Of a DNA stretch of 64,000 nucleotides, positions 53,817 to 62,172 are shown one piece after another (the first letter of the stretch is position 1; every line of letters starts with the position of its first letter). A model generated the notes under the pieces. That model did no database searches and was not told where the DNA came from. It saw only the letters and a list, made by a program, of their open reading frames with translations. The stretch is from the NCBI GenBank assembly GCA_947474365.1, contig CANJIU010000001.1, forward strand, positions 122,262-186,261, given 5' to 3'. This stretch comes from Opitutia bacterium (GTDB taxonomy: Bacteria > Verrucomicrobiota > Verrucomicrobiia > Opitutales > Opitutaceae). The translations under genes were made by a program, and so were the position numbers.

Positions 53817-54677
53817 ATGGAAATCAACGAACCACCCTTTGCTTTGCTCGACATGGGCGACCACGAATGGCGCTTTCAGGAATCGGATGCGATGGACGAA
53901 ACGACGGGCAAATTTGACGAGCTTTTGGAAAGGCATCAGGGCCAGAAAGAGCTGCCGGGCGCCCTCCGCAAATTTGTAAAGGCGCACCCCGACCACATCG
54001 ACGGATTGCACCACTACGCATCGTGCCTGGGTGACGCCGGCAAGCGGCTCGAAGCGCTGGCTTTCTCACAGACCGCCGTCGCAACCGGACTTCGCGCTTT
54101 GCCCGCAACCTTCGCGGTTGGCCGTGATCGGCTGCCTACCGGTTGGGTGCAGAACCGCCCGTTTCTTCGCGCGCTGCATGGGTTGACGTCGGCCCAGTGG
54201 GCGGCCGGCTTGCGGCAAGCCGCCATTTCGTCAGGCGAACTCTGCCTCGCCTTGGATCCAGAAGATCGGATGGGCGCCCGGTTTTCCCTGATCTCGTTTC
54301 ACCTTGATAGCGCTCGTCCGAAACTGGCCTTGGCGCTGTTCGAGCGCGAACGGTATCGCGACATGTTTCACGTTTTCGAGTATCTGCGGGCGTTCGCGTT
54401 GATTACCGTGGGCAAGGAAGATGAAGCCAAGACCGTGCTCAGGGATTGTTGTTTATCCAGCTACCCGCAGGTCGCTCGGTTCATTCTCGAACCCGATACC
54501 GCCCGACCGGCAAATGATGGCTGGGGAATTGCGATCGGGAGTGAGTTCGAAGGCTGGTATTATGCGCAGCAATTCGGATTTACGTGGCGAACACACGAGC
54601 GGGCTACAGCGATTCTCGTCGCTGAAACTCGAGCCATCGCAGCGCGCAACTGGGGCCGATTCGGCAAGGAGGGTTAG
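53817..54677 (+). CDS. TPR-like protein in the Wadjet-linked operon
   Basis: 286 residues of helical hairpins consistent with tetratricopeptide repeats (DELLERHQGQKELPGALRKF; HHYASCLGDAGKRLEALAFS; KLALALFERERYRDMFHVFE). No catalytic motif. It begins 18 bp after the CoiA-like gene. TPR proteins often serve as scaffolds or adaptors. Whether it works with Wadjet or is a separate function is unknown. Confidence 0.65.
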   Translation: MEINEPPFALLDMGDHEWRFQESDAMDETTGKFDELLERHQGQKELPGALRKFVKAHPDHIDGLHHYASCLGDAGKRLEALAFSQTAVATGLRALPATFAVGRDRLPTGWVQNRPFLRALHGLTSAQWAAGLRQAAISSGELCLALDPEDRMGARFSLISFHLDSARPKLALALFERERYRDMFHVFEYLRAFALITVGKEDEAKTVLRDCCLSSYPQVARFILEPDTARPANDGWGIAIGSEFEGWYYAQQFGFTWRTHERATAILVAETRAIAARNWGRFGKEG

Positions 54678-54774
54678 GCGTGCCGGCTATCTGGTGCCAC
54701 CGCGAGAAGTGGTAGCCATCTCCACGGTTTGCTGGGACTAATTGCCGCCGATTTCCCGAACTCCATTTCGAATC

Positions 54775-55428
54775 ATGAAAAGACGCGATTCCCGACAACC
54801 GGTAAATATCCCTTGGGAACAGTGGGCGCCGTTGTGGAAGGAGAACACGATGCCGAGACCCGGTTCAAAGCCGAAGGTCTATTCTGAACCGTTCGAAGCC
54901 CTTTTCCGTATCCAGCGGGGGTTGGCTGGACATGTCAGCTTCCTCTCAACGTGTGACGCCAATATCGTTTTTACGGAGTATCTGCTCTACGAACCGATCC
55001 TCTCGATTCTGCGTCACAGGAAATATGACGTCGCGTGCGAGGTTCCGTGCGCCGGACCCGCGGCGAAGGCGGTCGGCGATCCGCAGCGGATCGATTTCGT
55101 GGCAACCAAAGGCGGCCAGACAATCGCGCTGGAGATCAAATGGCTCCGGTGGGGCAATGAAGCCAATCGCGACTACCTCGATATTGTGAGGGACACCGAG
55201 AAGCTCATCGAGGCACGAAACGCGAAGCAGGCGGGCCGCTGCTTTTTGTGCGTTTTTGGACGACACTCCCAGATCGCTCACTTTCGTGGAGCGAATGTGC
55301 AGGCTCAAATCGAGAAGTTCGACGAGGCGCTACCTCCACTCTATGCTGACTTCAGGCGCACCATTTTCGGTAGCCGGATCTTTGAGCTGAAAGCCGGAGC
55401 TTCGAACCGGGGCGCGACGAAAGGCTAA
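54775..55428 (+). CDS. PD-(D/E)xK nuclease-like protein
   Basis: 217 residues from ATG 54775; another ATG at 54850 would remove 25. The motif series YEP (E), QRIDFVA (D) and IALEIKW (E-x-K) at about 78-125 gives E...D...ExK, the pattern of the restriction-endonuclease fold. The rest is helical. It starts a group of three rightward genes with the DUF3800 protein and the 180-residue protein after it. Confidence 0.65.
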   Translation: MKRRDSRQPVNIPWEQWAPLWKENTMPRPGSKPKVYSEPFEALFRIQRGLAGHVSFLSTCDANIVFTEYLLYEPILSILRHRKYDVACEVPCAGPAAKAVGDPQRIDFVATKGGQTIALEIKWLRWGNEANRDYLDIVRDTEKLIEARNAKQAGRCFLCVFGRHSQIAHFRGANVQAQIEKFDEALPPLYADFRRTIFGSRIFELKAGASNRGATKG

Positions 55429-55508
55429 AACGCGGTCAGTCGGCGTAACCCGCTCGGCGGGCTGATTATCTGCTTTGCACCGCCAGCACGGATTTGGCAC
55501 CGTCCCGA

Positions 55509-56225
55509 ATGCCTCCCAGTGTCGAGCACGGCCCTTTCGCTGGGGCGGAAGTAAACATCTATTGCGACGAGAGTCGCCATGAAGGCCAAAGCGCGCAGCG
55601 CTACATGGTCATCGGCGGCATCTGGCTTCCGCGCGAAAAACGGCGGGAGATCCTTGAGGGGCTGCGCGCCATTCAGGCGGAGCACCGCATCACCGGGGAG
55701 CTTAAGTGGGCGAAAATAAGCGAGCGGCGCCGGAAGGGTTACGAAGCGATTATCGATTTTATTGCGCGTCGCCCGGATGTTCATTTTCGCTGCATCGTCG
55801 TGGACAAGACCAAGGTCGATTCCGACAAGTATTTTAAGAACGACCGGCAGCTCGGTTTTTGGGTGTTTTACTGGCATTGCCTCAAACAGTGGATGGGGAA
55901 CGGGAACACCTACTTCGTCTCGATCGATTTCAAGCCGTCCAGCCTCCTTTCCGGTCCGCGCCGCCTGAAAGAAATTCTGGAAAATGAATGCATGCGCCGG
56001 GCTTGGGTTCGCTCGCTCGATTGTGTCGATTCCAAGGAAAATCTTTTCTGCCAGATCGCCGACATTCTGATCGGCGCCGTCGGCTACGAGGAAAACGAAC
56101 TTACGACGAGCGCGACCAAGCTCGCGTTCTGCGCGCACGTCGCGCAGGCCTTCGGCCGGAAAAATTTGCGGGGGACCGATTACCCCTCCCAGTTGAAGTT
56201 TAACGTTTTTCGGATTTGGTCGTGA
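55509..56225 (+). CDS. DUF3800-family protein
   Basis: 238 residues from ATG 55509; a TTG at 55494 would add five. The N-terminal YCDESRHEG and downstream YMVIGGIWLP are the DUF3800 opening (a conserved D-E-S and RNase H-like strand). Later motif residues include VHFRCIVVDKTKVDSDKYF and the DCVDSKENLFCQIADILIGA region, consistent with acidic catalytic positions. DUF3800 is predicted to be a nuclease and is common in phage defence and phage genomes. It overlaps the next gene. Confidence 0.8.
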   Translation: MPPSVEHGPFAGAEVNIYCDESRHEGQSAQRYMVIGGIWLPREKRREILEGLRAIQAEHRITGELKWAKISERRRKGYEAIIDFIARRPDVHFRCIVVDKTKVDSDKYFKNDRQLGFWVFYWHCLKQWMGNGNTYFVSIDFKPSSLLSGPRRLKEILENECMRRAWVRSLDCVDSKENLFCQIADILIGAVGYEENELTTSATKLAFCAHVAQAFGRKNLRGTDYPSQLKFNVFRIWS

Positions 56226-56764
56226 ACACGCCGGTCGATCTAAAGGCGCTGCTCCTTCCGGAGGATTGGACGGACGAGCAAATCGAAGCTGAAGCGCGCC
56301 GGATCTATTTCGATGAGCTGGTGCCGAATCCTCCGGTGATTCCGGCTTGTTCATGGCTTGAACCCAAGTTGATCACGGTGGCGCCGACGGAAGGCGGCTT
56401 TCAAAAAATCTTCGGCGAAACCGAAGGTTGGGCTGGATACTCCCATCGCAAGACGGGGCGCCTCAGCTTGGCGCGAATGCAGTGTGCGGGGTGGATTCGG
56501 CCGATCTTGGAATTGCGGGTGCCGAAAACAAAGGTTTACACCAACCAGCATTCGTTGGGGCCGCGGGAGTTCGTCCCGGGAGTGAAGCCGAAGAAGAACC
56601 GCATTTTTGTCACGACCGGCGTGAATGTGCTCTACTTCATTTCGCTGGTTTATGTGTCCGAGGATACACTGGCGCTGGCCACGGCCTTTGAGCCTGAAGG
56701 TAAGTGGCTCCGTGAAACGCTGAAAAAGAGTGGCACCGCTTTGCTTGGCCCGCCAGCCCCGTAA
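56222..56764 (+). CDS. Hypothetical protein coupled to DUF3800
   Basis: 180 residues from GTG 56222, which overlaps the DUF3800 stop (GTGA, 56222-56225). Mixed alpha and beta, with a basic patch (RVPKTKVYTNQHSLGPREFV) and a hydrophobic strand NVLYFISLVYV. No family recognised. It ends just before the terminator at 56771. Possibly a DUF3800 partner. Confidence 0.6.
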   Translation: MNTPVDLKALLLPEDWTDEQIEAEARRIYFDELVPNPPVIPACSWLEPKLITVAPTEGGFQKIFGETEGWAGYSHRKTGRLSLARMQCAGWIRPILELRVPKTKVYTNQHSLGPREFVPGVKPKKNRIFVTTGVNVLYFISLVYVSEDTLALATAFEPEGKWLRETLKKSGTALLGPPAP

Positions 56765-56770
56765 AAAAAG

Positions 56771-56794
56771 AACCCCGCGAAGTGCGCGGGGTTT
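56771..56794. terminator. Bidirectional rho-independent terminator
   Basis: Stem CCCCGCG (56773-56779) and CGCGGGG (56785-56791) with a 5-base loop, extended by AA/TT. A run of seven A's lies at 56763-56769 on the left and TTT at 56792-56794 on the right, so the hairpin should stop the rightward DUF3800 operon and, with a longer U-run, the leftward gene at 56990. Confidence 0.85.
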
Positions 56795-56989
56795 GGATTC
56801 GCTGCTCCATAAGGGGCAGGAGGTCCTGCCGAGGCTTGCGCTCCGGCATCGGTATTACCATCGGCCCTTCTTGGGGGTTTTCAACCCAATTCCTCACTTA
56901 TTTAGGTGAGCAAAGGAGCGAAATCGGCTGCTTTCCGCGCTCATCGACTGCGACTGGGTGAAGCTTGGGCGCGGCGGGCTATCGCCCGG

Positions 56990-57367
56990 CTAGTTCTTTT
57001 TCTTCCGGACGAGTCCGAGCGCCTTCTTGATGTTCTGCACGCTCGGGAGGGAAATACCAAGGGACTTGGCGATCTCGTTGCCGGTTTTCCCTTCCTCCGC
57101 GAGCGTCTTCACGCTCGCGCGGGTGGCGTCGGTGATCTTGGCGCGCTTCCGGCGCTTGGGCGTGGCGGCTTTCGCTGCGCCGGGTTTACGGCCACGGCGT
57201 TTGCCAGACGCGGCTTTGACGGCGATGAGAAAAGACCTCGTATCGGCGAAGCCGAAACGGGCGGGCAGCGCAGCCAGTTCGCTGCGGAGTTCGGCGGCAA
57301 TCGTGGATTCCAATTCGGTAACCCTGGCTTTCGCAGCGGCGAGTTCCTTGATTTTGTCGGAGACCAT
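56990..57367 (-). CDS. Small coiled-coil / HTH DNA-binding protein
   Basis: 125 residues. An N-terminal coiled-coil (IKELAAAKARVTELESTIAA) leads to a basic, AT-hook-like segment RRGRKPG (about 57-63), then an HTH at about 85-118 (TLAEEGKTGNEIAKSLGISL then PSVQNIKKALGL) that resembles resolvase-type HTH_7 domains. It may be a nucleoid-associated protein or a small regulator. It is read towards the terminator at 56771, with about 200 bp of non-coding sequence between. Confidence 0.65.
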   Translation of the reverse strand: MVSDKIKELAAAKARVTELESTIAAELRSELAALPARFGFADTRSFLIAVKAASGKRRGRKPGAAKAATPKRRKRAKITDATRASVKTLAEEGKTGNEIAKSLGISLPSVQNIKKALGLVRKKKN

Positions 57368-57817
57368 GTTTTCGGAGATACCTCGGAGATCATACGACGC
57401 AAACCCGCATTCGGCGGCGGACAGGTAGCTTCTCCAGAACCTATTCCGGAATCATCGGAGAGACGTTCTCCCACGGGCACGGTAAATTGCCGGGGTCGTG
57501 CCGCCCTGCAATTATCGGTTCGCGGCGGTGGTGTTTCGCCCGCCCTGCGCGGCGGGAACGGTAGGGTTCCCGATGCCTGTTCGTCGCTACGTGCAAAATG
57601 GCCGCGAACCTTCCCGCGATTGTGGCCCCTCCGTCGCCGTCAAGGACACTACGCCTGCGGCGTTCCTCCTTGACCGCGCCTCCGGGGCAATCCGGGGTTG
57701 GCGCGGCCGTGGTTTGCGGTCGGTTTCAAGCGGCGTTCAGCCTGCGCAACGTCAATGGCGTGCCCATTGTGGCGTTCAGCGTTGAACAACCATGATCGCA
57801 ATCCAAGCGTCCGACTC
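57368..57817. other. Non-coding stretch holding repeat copy 2
   Basis: 450 bp between the leftward HTH gene and the STAND gene. It contains the second copy of the 67-bp repeat (57622-57688). Sequence around 57540-57560 is GC-rich with short palindromes. The start of the STAND gene, 57818, has no clear Shine-Dalgarno. Confidence 0.5.
57622..57688. repeat. 67-bp hairpin repeat, copy 2
   Basis: Same orientation as 33371-33437, 65 of 67 bases identical, 24,251 bp away. Hairpin core GTCAAGGA and TCCTTGAC with inner CGCC-TGC-GGCG. It lies at the right-hand side of the defence cargo. Confidence 0.85.
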
Positions 57818-60697
57818 ATGCCTTCGGATTTCAGCGCCCCGCTGCCTGGCTACAAAGGATACGAGTTCCAAAAGCTCGTTACCGTGTGGCTTGGGTTGAA
57901 GATCATGTTCGAGGAGAATCGCTGTGACGCGTTGACCGTGGAGCCCGCTTCAGCGGAAGACGTGGCTGCCCAACTCGAGGTGAAGGACGCAGCGTCAACC
58001 GTCGGTGTCACCGCAAACTCGGTGCCGTTGGAAATCCAGATCAAGAGTCGCGGGAAGAATTGGGCGGCATCGACCTTTGGCGCCGTGATTGGAAAGAAGG
58101 CATCGGCGGGATCGGCGAAAAAGAAGGCCCGCGGACCGGCACCACGGCCAAGGGCGATCGAAATGCTCCAGAGCGATCCGCAAAAGCTTTTCCTGCTCAT
58201 CACGAATGCGCAGCTGGATCCCGATCTGACCGATTTTCGCGTGCGGGAAATCGGCGAGCGGTCGTCGGCTACGACACTCTCCGCTCCTGCCGGCAAAAAT
58301 GTCCCGGGGGACGTATGGTCACGAATCGGAATCTTTCCGGTGCTCACCGTGGAGCGGGTGGAACTGGAGATCGACCAGTTGCTGAAAAAATGTGGTCATG
58401 TGCCGGCGGGATCGCTCGGCGACTGCCGGAAGCGTCTGATCAACGAGGTTCATCTCCGGCTGCTCGGCAGTGCTGGCAACCTTTGGCCCAAAGGAAACAT
58501 CGCCGAGGCGATGCGCGTCGCTGGCGGATTGCCTCCAACGCAATCGGCGATTGTCGCGCCGACGAACTTCCGGGCGCTGGAACAGCAACTCGATGCGCGG
58601 CATAGCGTCCTTCTCACCGGGGGACCCGGACTCGGCAAAACCGAGGTGGCACGGGAACTCGTGCGACTCCACCGCCTTCGTCCGGAACCATTCGAGAAGG
58701 TTGACGGAGCAGTCGCGCGGGCGGAAACGATCCGCGAGGTGCTGGATGCGCCCGGTGCACACATCTTCCTTTTTGAAGATCCGTGGGGAAGCGACCGGTT
58801 GGCGGAAGATGCCGACTATTGGGCCAGCGAGCTGCCCAAACTGATGCGCCGCGCGTCGGCGGAGAAACGGTTCGTCGTTACATCGCGCGACGGCATCCGG
58901 CATGAGGCTCTGCGCAACGGGATTTATCCCGGCCTGACCGACGTTGAAGTCAAATTGGAGGCGGCGCACTACCCTGAAGCGCTGCGATGGGAAATTGTGC
59001 AGCGCAAATTGGAGGGGGCGTTGCCGTGGCAGCACGATTGGGCGGCTCGCCATCGCGAAAAATGCCTGCGTGAGCTTACCGTTCCGCTTTCACTGGACCA
59101 TTTTTGCAGCCGCTTGAGGCGCGCGATGGACGATACCGAGCTGAAAATCGAGGACGTGCTCCACGAATGCAATGTCGACGCGCTCGCGCAGGCGTGTGGG
59201 GCGGAGATCAGGGCTCGGGGAACGGAAACGATTGCCGCGTCACTGGTCCTGTGGGCGCTACACCACGCACGACAACGCGTCACCATCCCGGCGACCATCG
59301 AGGTCCGCGATCTGCTGCGACAAGCCGGCTACAGTTTGTCCATTGATCCTGAAAAGACATTGGGCGGGCTGGTGAACGCAGGATGGTTCAAGCGCAATGC
59401 CGATGGCTGCACGGCTCATCCAACCTGTCTGACCGGCATCGCCCAGTTCCTAGTCGATGAAGGCGCGATTGCCGACGATGTCCTGCGGTGTTTGCTGATC
59501 GGATTGGTCAGTGTCCGGAAGGTAGAGGAAGCATTCCGCATCCTCCGCCATCTGTCGAAACGGCCTTCGGCGATTACGGCATCTGTTCGCCAAAAGATCG
59601 AAGACTACTTGGTGCAGACGTATCTGCGGGCCACCACCAACGCCGCCGAGGCCATGGCCCACGTCGTGGCTTTTTCCCAGGCGAGCGATCCCGTGACCAC
59701 GCTGTTGAAGGCACTCGACGCGCGGAAGCCGATGCCGAAGGAGATGGCCAGTTTCGACAAATGGGGTCAGCCCGCCCTGAACCCCGTCCAAACCGAGGAG
59801 ATTCGCGGTTCAGAGAACGCCGAGACGGCCGCGCGTATTTTCGTTCTGCACGTCCTGCCCGAGGCTTCGATGTTGCGCTATGATGGTCAGCAACTCGTCG
59901 GGTATTTCCGCGAATTTGGCTGGGACTTCGGATTGGAATTCCGTGCCCAGGCCGAAGCGGGGCTGATCCACCCGCGAGGGGAGTCGTTGCTGGATGTTTT
60001 CGTGGCCGGCGCGCTGCTGTCGGACAACCCGCCCTTCGATCCGCTGCTGGATCAGTGCCTGGTGTCGATCGAGAACACTGGAAAAGAGTGGGACAACGGC
60101 GCCGAAGAGCGTCGGGCGGCGAACCAGTCGGAACGCGACGCGGGGGAGGCCAGCCATATTGACGACGAGGGCCAGGAATTGTTCACGCCGCGCATCATCC
60201 TTCGGGACATCATCGCTTTCCGGCGACGAGCGGAAGGATGGAGATGGCTTGAGCACCATCCGCGCCGCGACGATCTGCTCGACGCGTGGGCCGAAGGGAT
60301 CGGCTCGGCGACGACGGTTGAAGAATTGGCGGATCTCATCCGCATCTGCGGTGCCGCCAACCGGCCCACCGTATGGAAGGCCATCGCCAAGGCCGAGAAA
60401 CTCGAACTCGCTTCAGAATTGGTTCGCGACTTGCAGACCGCCCCACTGGACGAGCTGTCGAATTGCGCCGAACAGTTGGCCTGTCTCTTTCCACTTGATC
60501 GTTGGGATGAGGTCGTGGCGGCGGTCGGGTTGTTGCCGCTCCCCCGAAAGGCCGCCGTGGCTAGCTCCGATTTGTTTCGGGCGGATGATCGCGACGCAAA
60601 ACATGCCGCGTTGGCGGGAGTATTCAATCCTGCGGAACGAGCCGCGTTTGAGCTGGGCGCATCCCACTTTTTGGACAGCCGGGTTTTGTGGGTGTGA
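57818..60697 (+). pseudogene. 5' half of an IS-interrupted STAND (Avs-like) defence gene
   Basis: 959 residues from ATG 57818 to a stop inside the insertion sequence. N-terminal PD-(D/E)xK-like nuclease: GYEFQKLVTVWLG, then AEDVAAQLE and VPLEIQIKSR (about 68-77). A STAND-type NTPase follows: Walker A GGPGLGKTE at about 267, FLFEDPWG (about 319, where nSTAND3 members have DDF-G), VVTSRDG sensor near 355. Helical repeats fill 500-945. The last 13 codons (after FEL) come from the IS. Avs proteins use such modules to recognise phage proteins and cut DNA. The N-terminal 945 residues are native. Confidence 0.82.
60655..60676. repeat. Left terminal inverted repeat of the IS
   Basis: GGGCGCATCCCACTTTTTGG opens the element; it matches the complement of 62151-62172 at 19 of 22 positions (mismatches at positions 10, 13 and 17). 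The 9-bp duplication GTTTGAGCT lies just outside, at 60646-60654. Confidence 0.88.
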
Positions 60698-60708
60698 TAT
60701 AAGGGAGG

Positions 60709-62163
60709 ATGAACCCGAGCTGCCCTTGTCCTCCTGCGGAGCGGACCACCGAGTCGGCTCCTTTGCCCTTGGCCGAACTGCAAAGTGCGCTGCCTGCCTG
60801 GACGGCGCGCCTGCAAGCGGATTTGACTGTGAGCGTGCGCGCCAGCGCCGAGAACGTCGGGCACCTCGAAGAGCGCATCGCCGAGCGCGTCCGGGAAGTG
60901 GCGCGCCTGGCGCTGGAGGAGGCCGCGCAGGCTAAAGCGGACGCCACGCCCCTGCGTTGCCCGGTCTGCGGCCAGCCGTTGAGCCGAAAAAAAGGTGGTG
61001 CGACGCGCACCTTCGAGAGCCGCTTTGGCCCGATCACGGTGTGCCGCCCCCGCGCGTGGTGCCGGCGTTGCCACGCGTGGCGTTGTCCGGCCGATGCGGC
61101 GCTCGGCTTGGGGGACACCTCGGGCTACTCGCCCGGAGTGCAGGAAATCGCCGCCTTGAGCGTGAGCAAACTGCCCGTAGCCGAAGCCAGCGCGGTGATC
61201 GAGCGGCTGGCGGGCGTGAAGCTGCCGCGCGCCACTCTGGACCGCGAGGCGCGCCGCCAAGGCCTGCGCGCGGAAGCGGAGCGCACGCAACTCGACACGC
61301 AGATGCGCACCGCGCAAGGCCGCGCCCAGCAGGTGCGGGAACTGCAACTGGAGCTGCCGCTGGAGCCATTCACGCTGGTCATGGAGGTGGACGCCTGGAA
61401 CATCCGCGAGCGCGACGAGCACTGGGGCAAAAGCGCCGAGCTGCGCGCGGCCGGCACCGAGCCGGACCGCTGGCACTGGGTCTACGGCGCGACCTGTTTC
61501 CGCTTGAGCCAGCGCGCCCAGACGGCCGCCGGCCGGCCTGTGATTTTGAGCCGCGGTTATGTGATGACCCGCGGCGGCATCGACGCGTTGCGCGAACAAC
61601 TCTTTGCCGAAGCGAGCCGGCACGGCTTGGGCCAGGCGGCCGACGTGCTCGTGGTGGCCGATGGCGCCGTGTGGATCTGGAATCTGGTGGACGACCGGTT
61701 CCCGCAGGCCCGGCAACGGCTCGACCTGTTTCATGCCAAACAGCACCTCTGGGCGGTGGCCGAAGCGCTCCATGGCGCGGGCACGCCCGCCGCGCAGGCC
61801 TGGCTCAAGCCCCTGCTCGCTCAACTGGAAGACGGCCAGGCGCTGCGCCTGCTCGACGATCTGCGCTTGGCGCTCGCCGGGTTGGCGGCCGAGCCCCGCG
61901 CGCACCTCGAGCGCGAAATCGGCTATTTTGAAAATCACCGTGAGCGGCTCGACTACCGCGACGGTAAAGCCCGTGGCGAACCGCTGGGCAGCGGCGCGAT
62001 GGAATCGACTTGCCGCCAATATCAATGCCGCTTCAAGCGTCCCGGCCAGTTCTGGACGCAACGCGGCGATGAAGCGCTGCTGTGTTTGGAAACGTTCTGG
62101 CGCAACGGGCGCTGGAAACACCTCTTTCCCCACGTCGGCTCCTTCGACCCGTCCAGAAATTGA
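60709..62163 (+). CDS. DDE transposase of the ISKra4-like element
   Basis: 484 residues. N-terminal helical region (1-75), zinc-binding cysteines CPVCGQPL near 84 and CRPRAWCRRCHAW near 107-120, then an RNase H-like catalytic domain: D in VMEVDAWNIRERD (near 227), D in VVADGAVWIWNLVDDRF (near 317), and E in GSGAMESTCR (near 431), a DDE triad with the FHAKQHLW helix between. The GSGAMES motif is typical of this transposase group. The gene ends 9 bp from the right IS end. The three catalytic positions look intact, so the element may be active. Confidence 0.88.
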   Translation: MNPSCPCPPAERTTESAPLPLAELQSALPAWTARLQADLTVSVRASAENVGHLEERIAERVREVARLALEEAAQAKADATPLRCPVCGQPLSRKKGGATRTFESRFGPITVCRPRAWCRRCHAWRCPADAALGLGDTSGYSPGVQEIAALSVSKLPVAEASAVIERLAGVKLPRATLDREARRQGLRAEAERTQLDTQMRTAQGRAQQVRELQLELPLEPFTLVMEVDAWNIRERDEHWGKSAELRAAGTEPDRWHWVYGATCFRLSQRAQTAAGRPVILSRGYVMTRGGIDALREQLFAEASRHGLGQAADVLVVADGAVWIWNLVDDRFPQARQRLDLFHAKQHLWAVAEALHGAGTPAAQAWLKPLLAQLEDGQALRLLDDLRLALAGLAAEPRAHLEREIGYFENHRERLDYRDGKARGEPLGSGAMESTCRQYQCRFKRPGQFWTQRGDEALLCLETFWRNGRWKHLFPHVGSFDPSRN

Positions 62164-62172
62164 GATGCGCCC
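62151..62172. repeat. Right terminal inverted repeat of the IS
   Basis: Reads, on the minus strand, GGGCGCATCTCAATTTCTGG, pairing with 60655-60676 at 19 of 22 positions. The second copy of GTTTGAGCT begins directly after it at 62173. Confidence 0.88.

Larger units (their letters stand above)
60655..62172 (+). mobile_element. 1,518-bp insertion sequence (ISKra4-like) with 9-bp target duplication
   Basis: Terminal inverted repeats of 22 bp: 60655-60676 and 62151-62172 match at 19 of 22 positions, each starting GGGCGCATC. The 9-bp sequence GTTTGAGCT flanks both ends (60646-60654 and 62173-62181). One transposase gene lies inside. Size, ends and duplication length fit the ISKra4 group. The single-frame junction after removal shows the element inserted precisely into the STAND gene. 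Confidence 0.92.
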
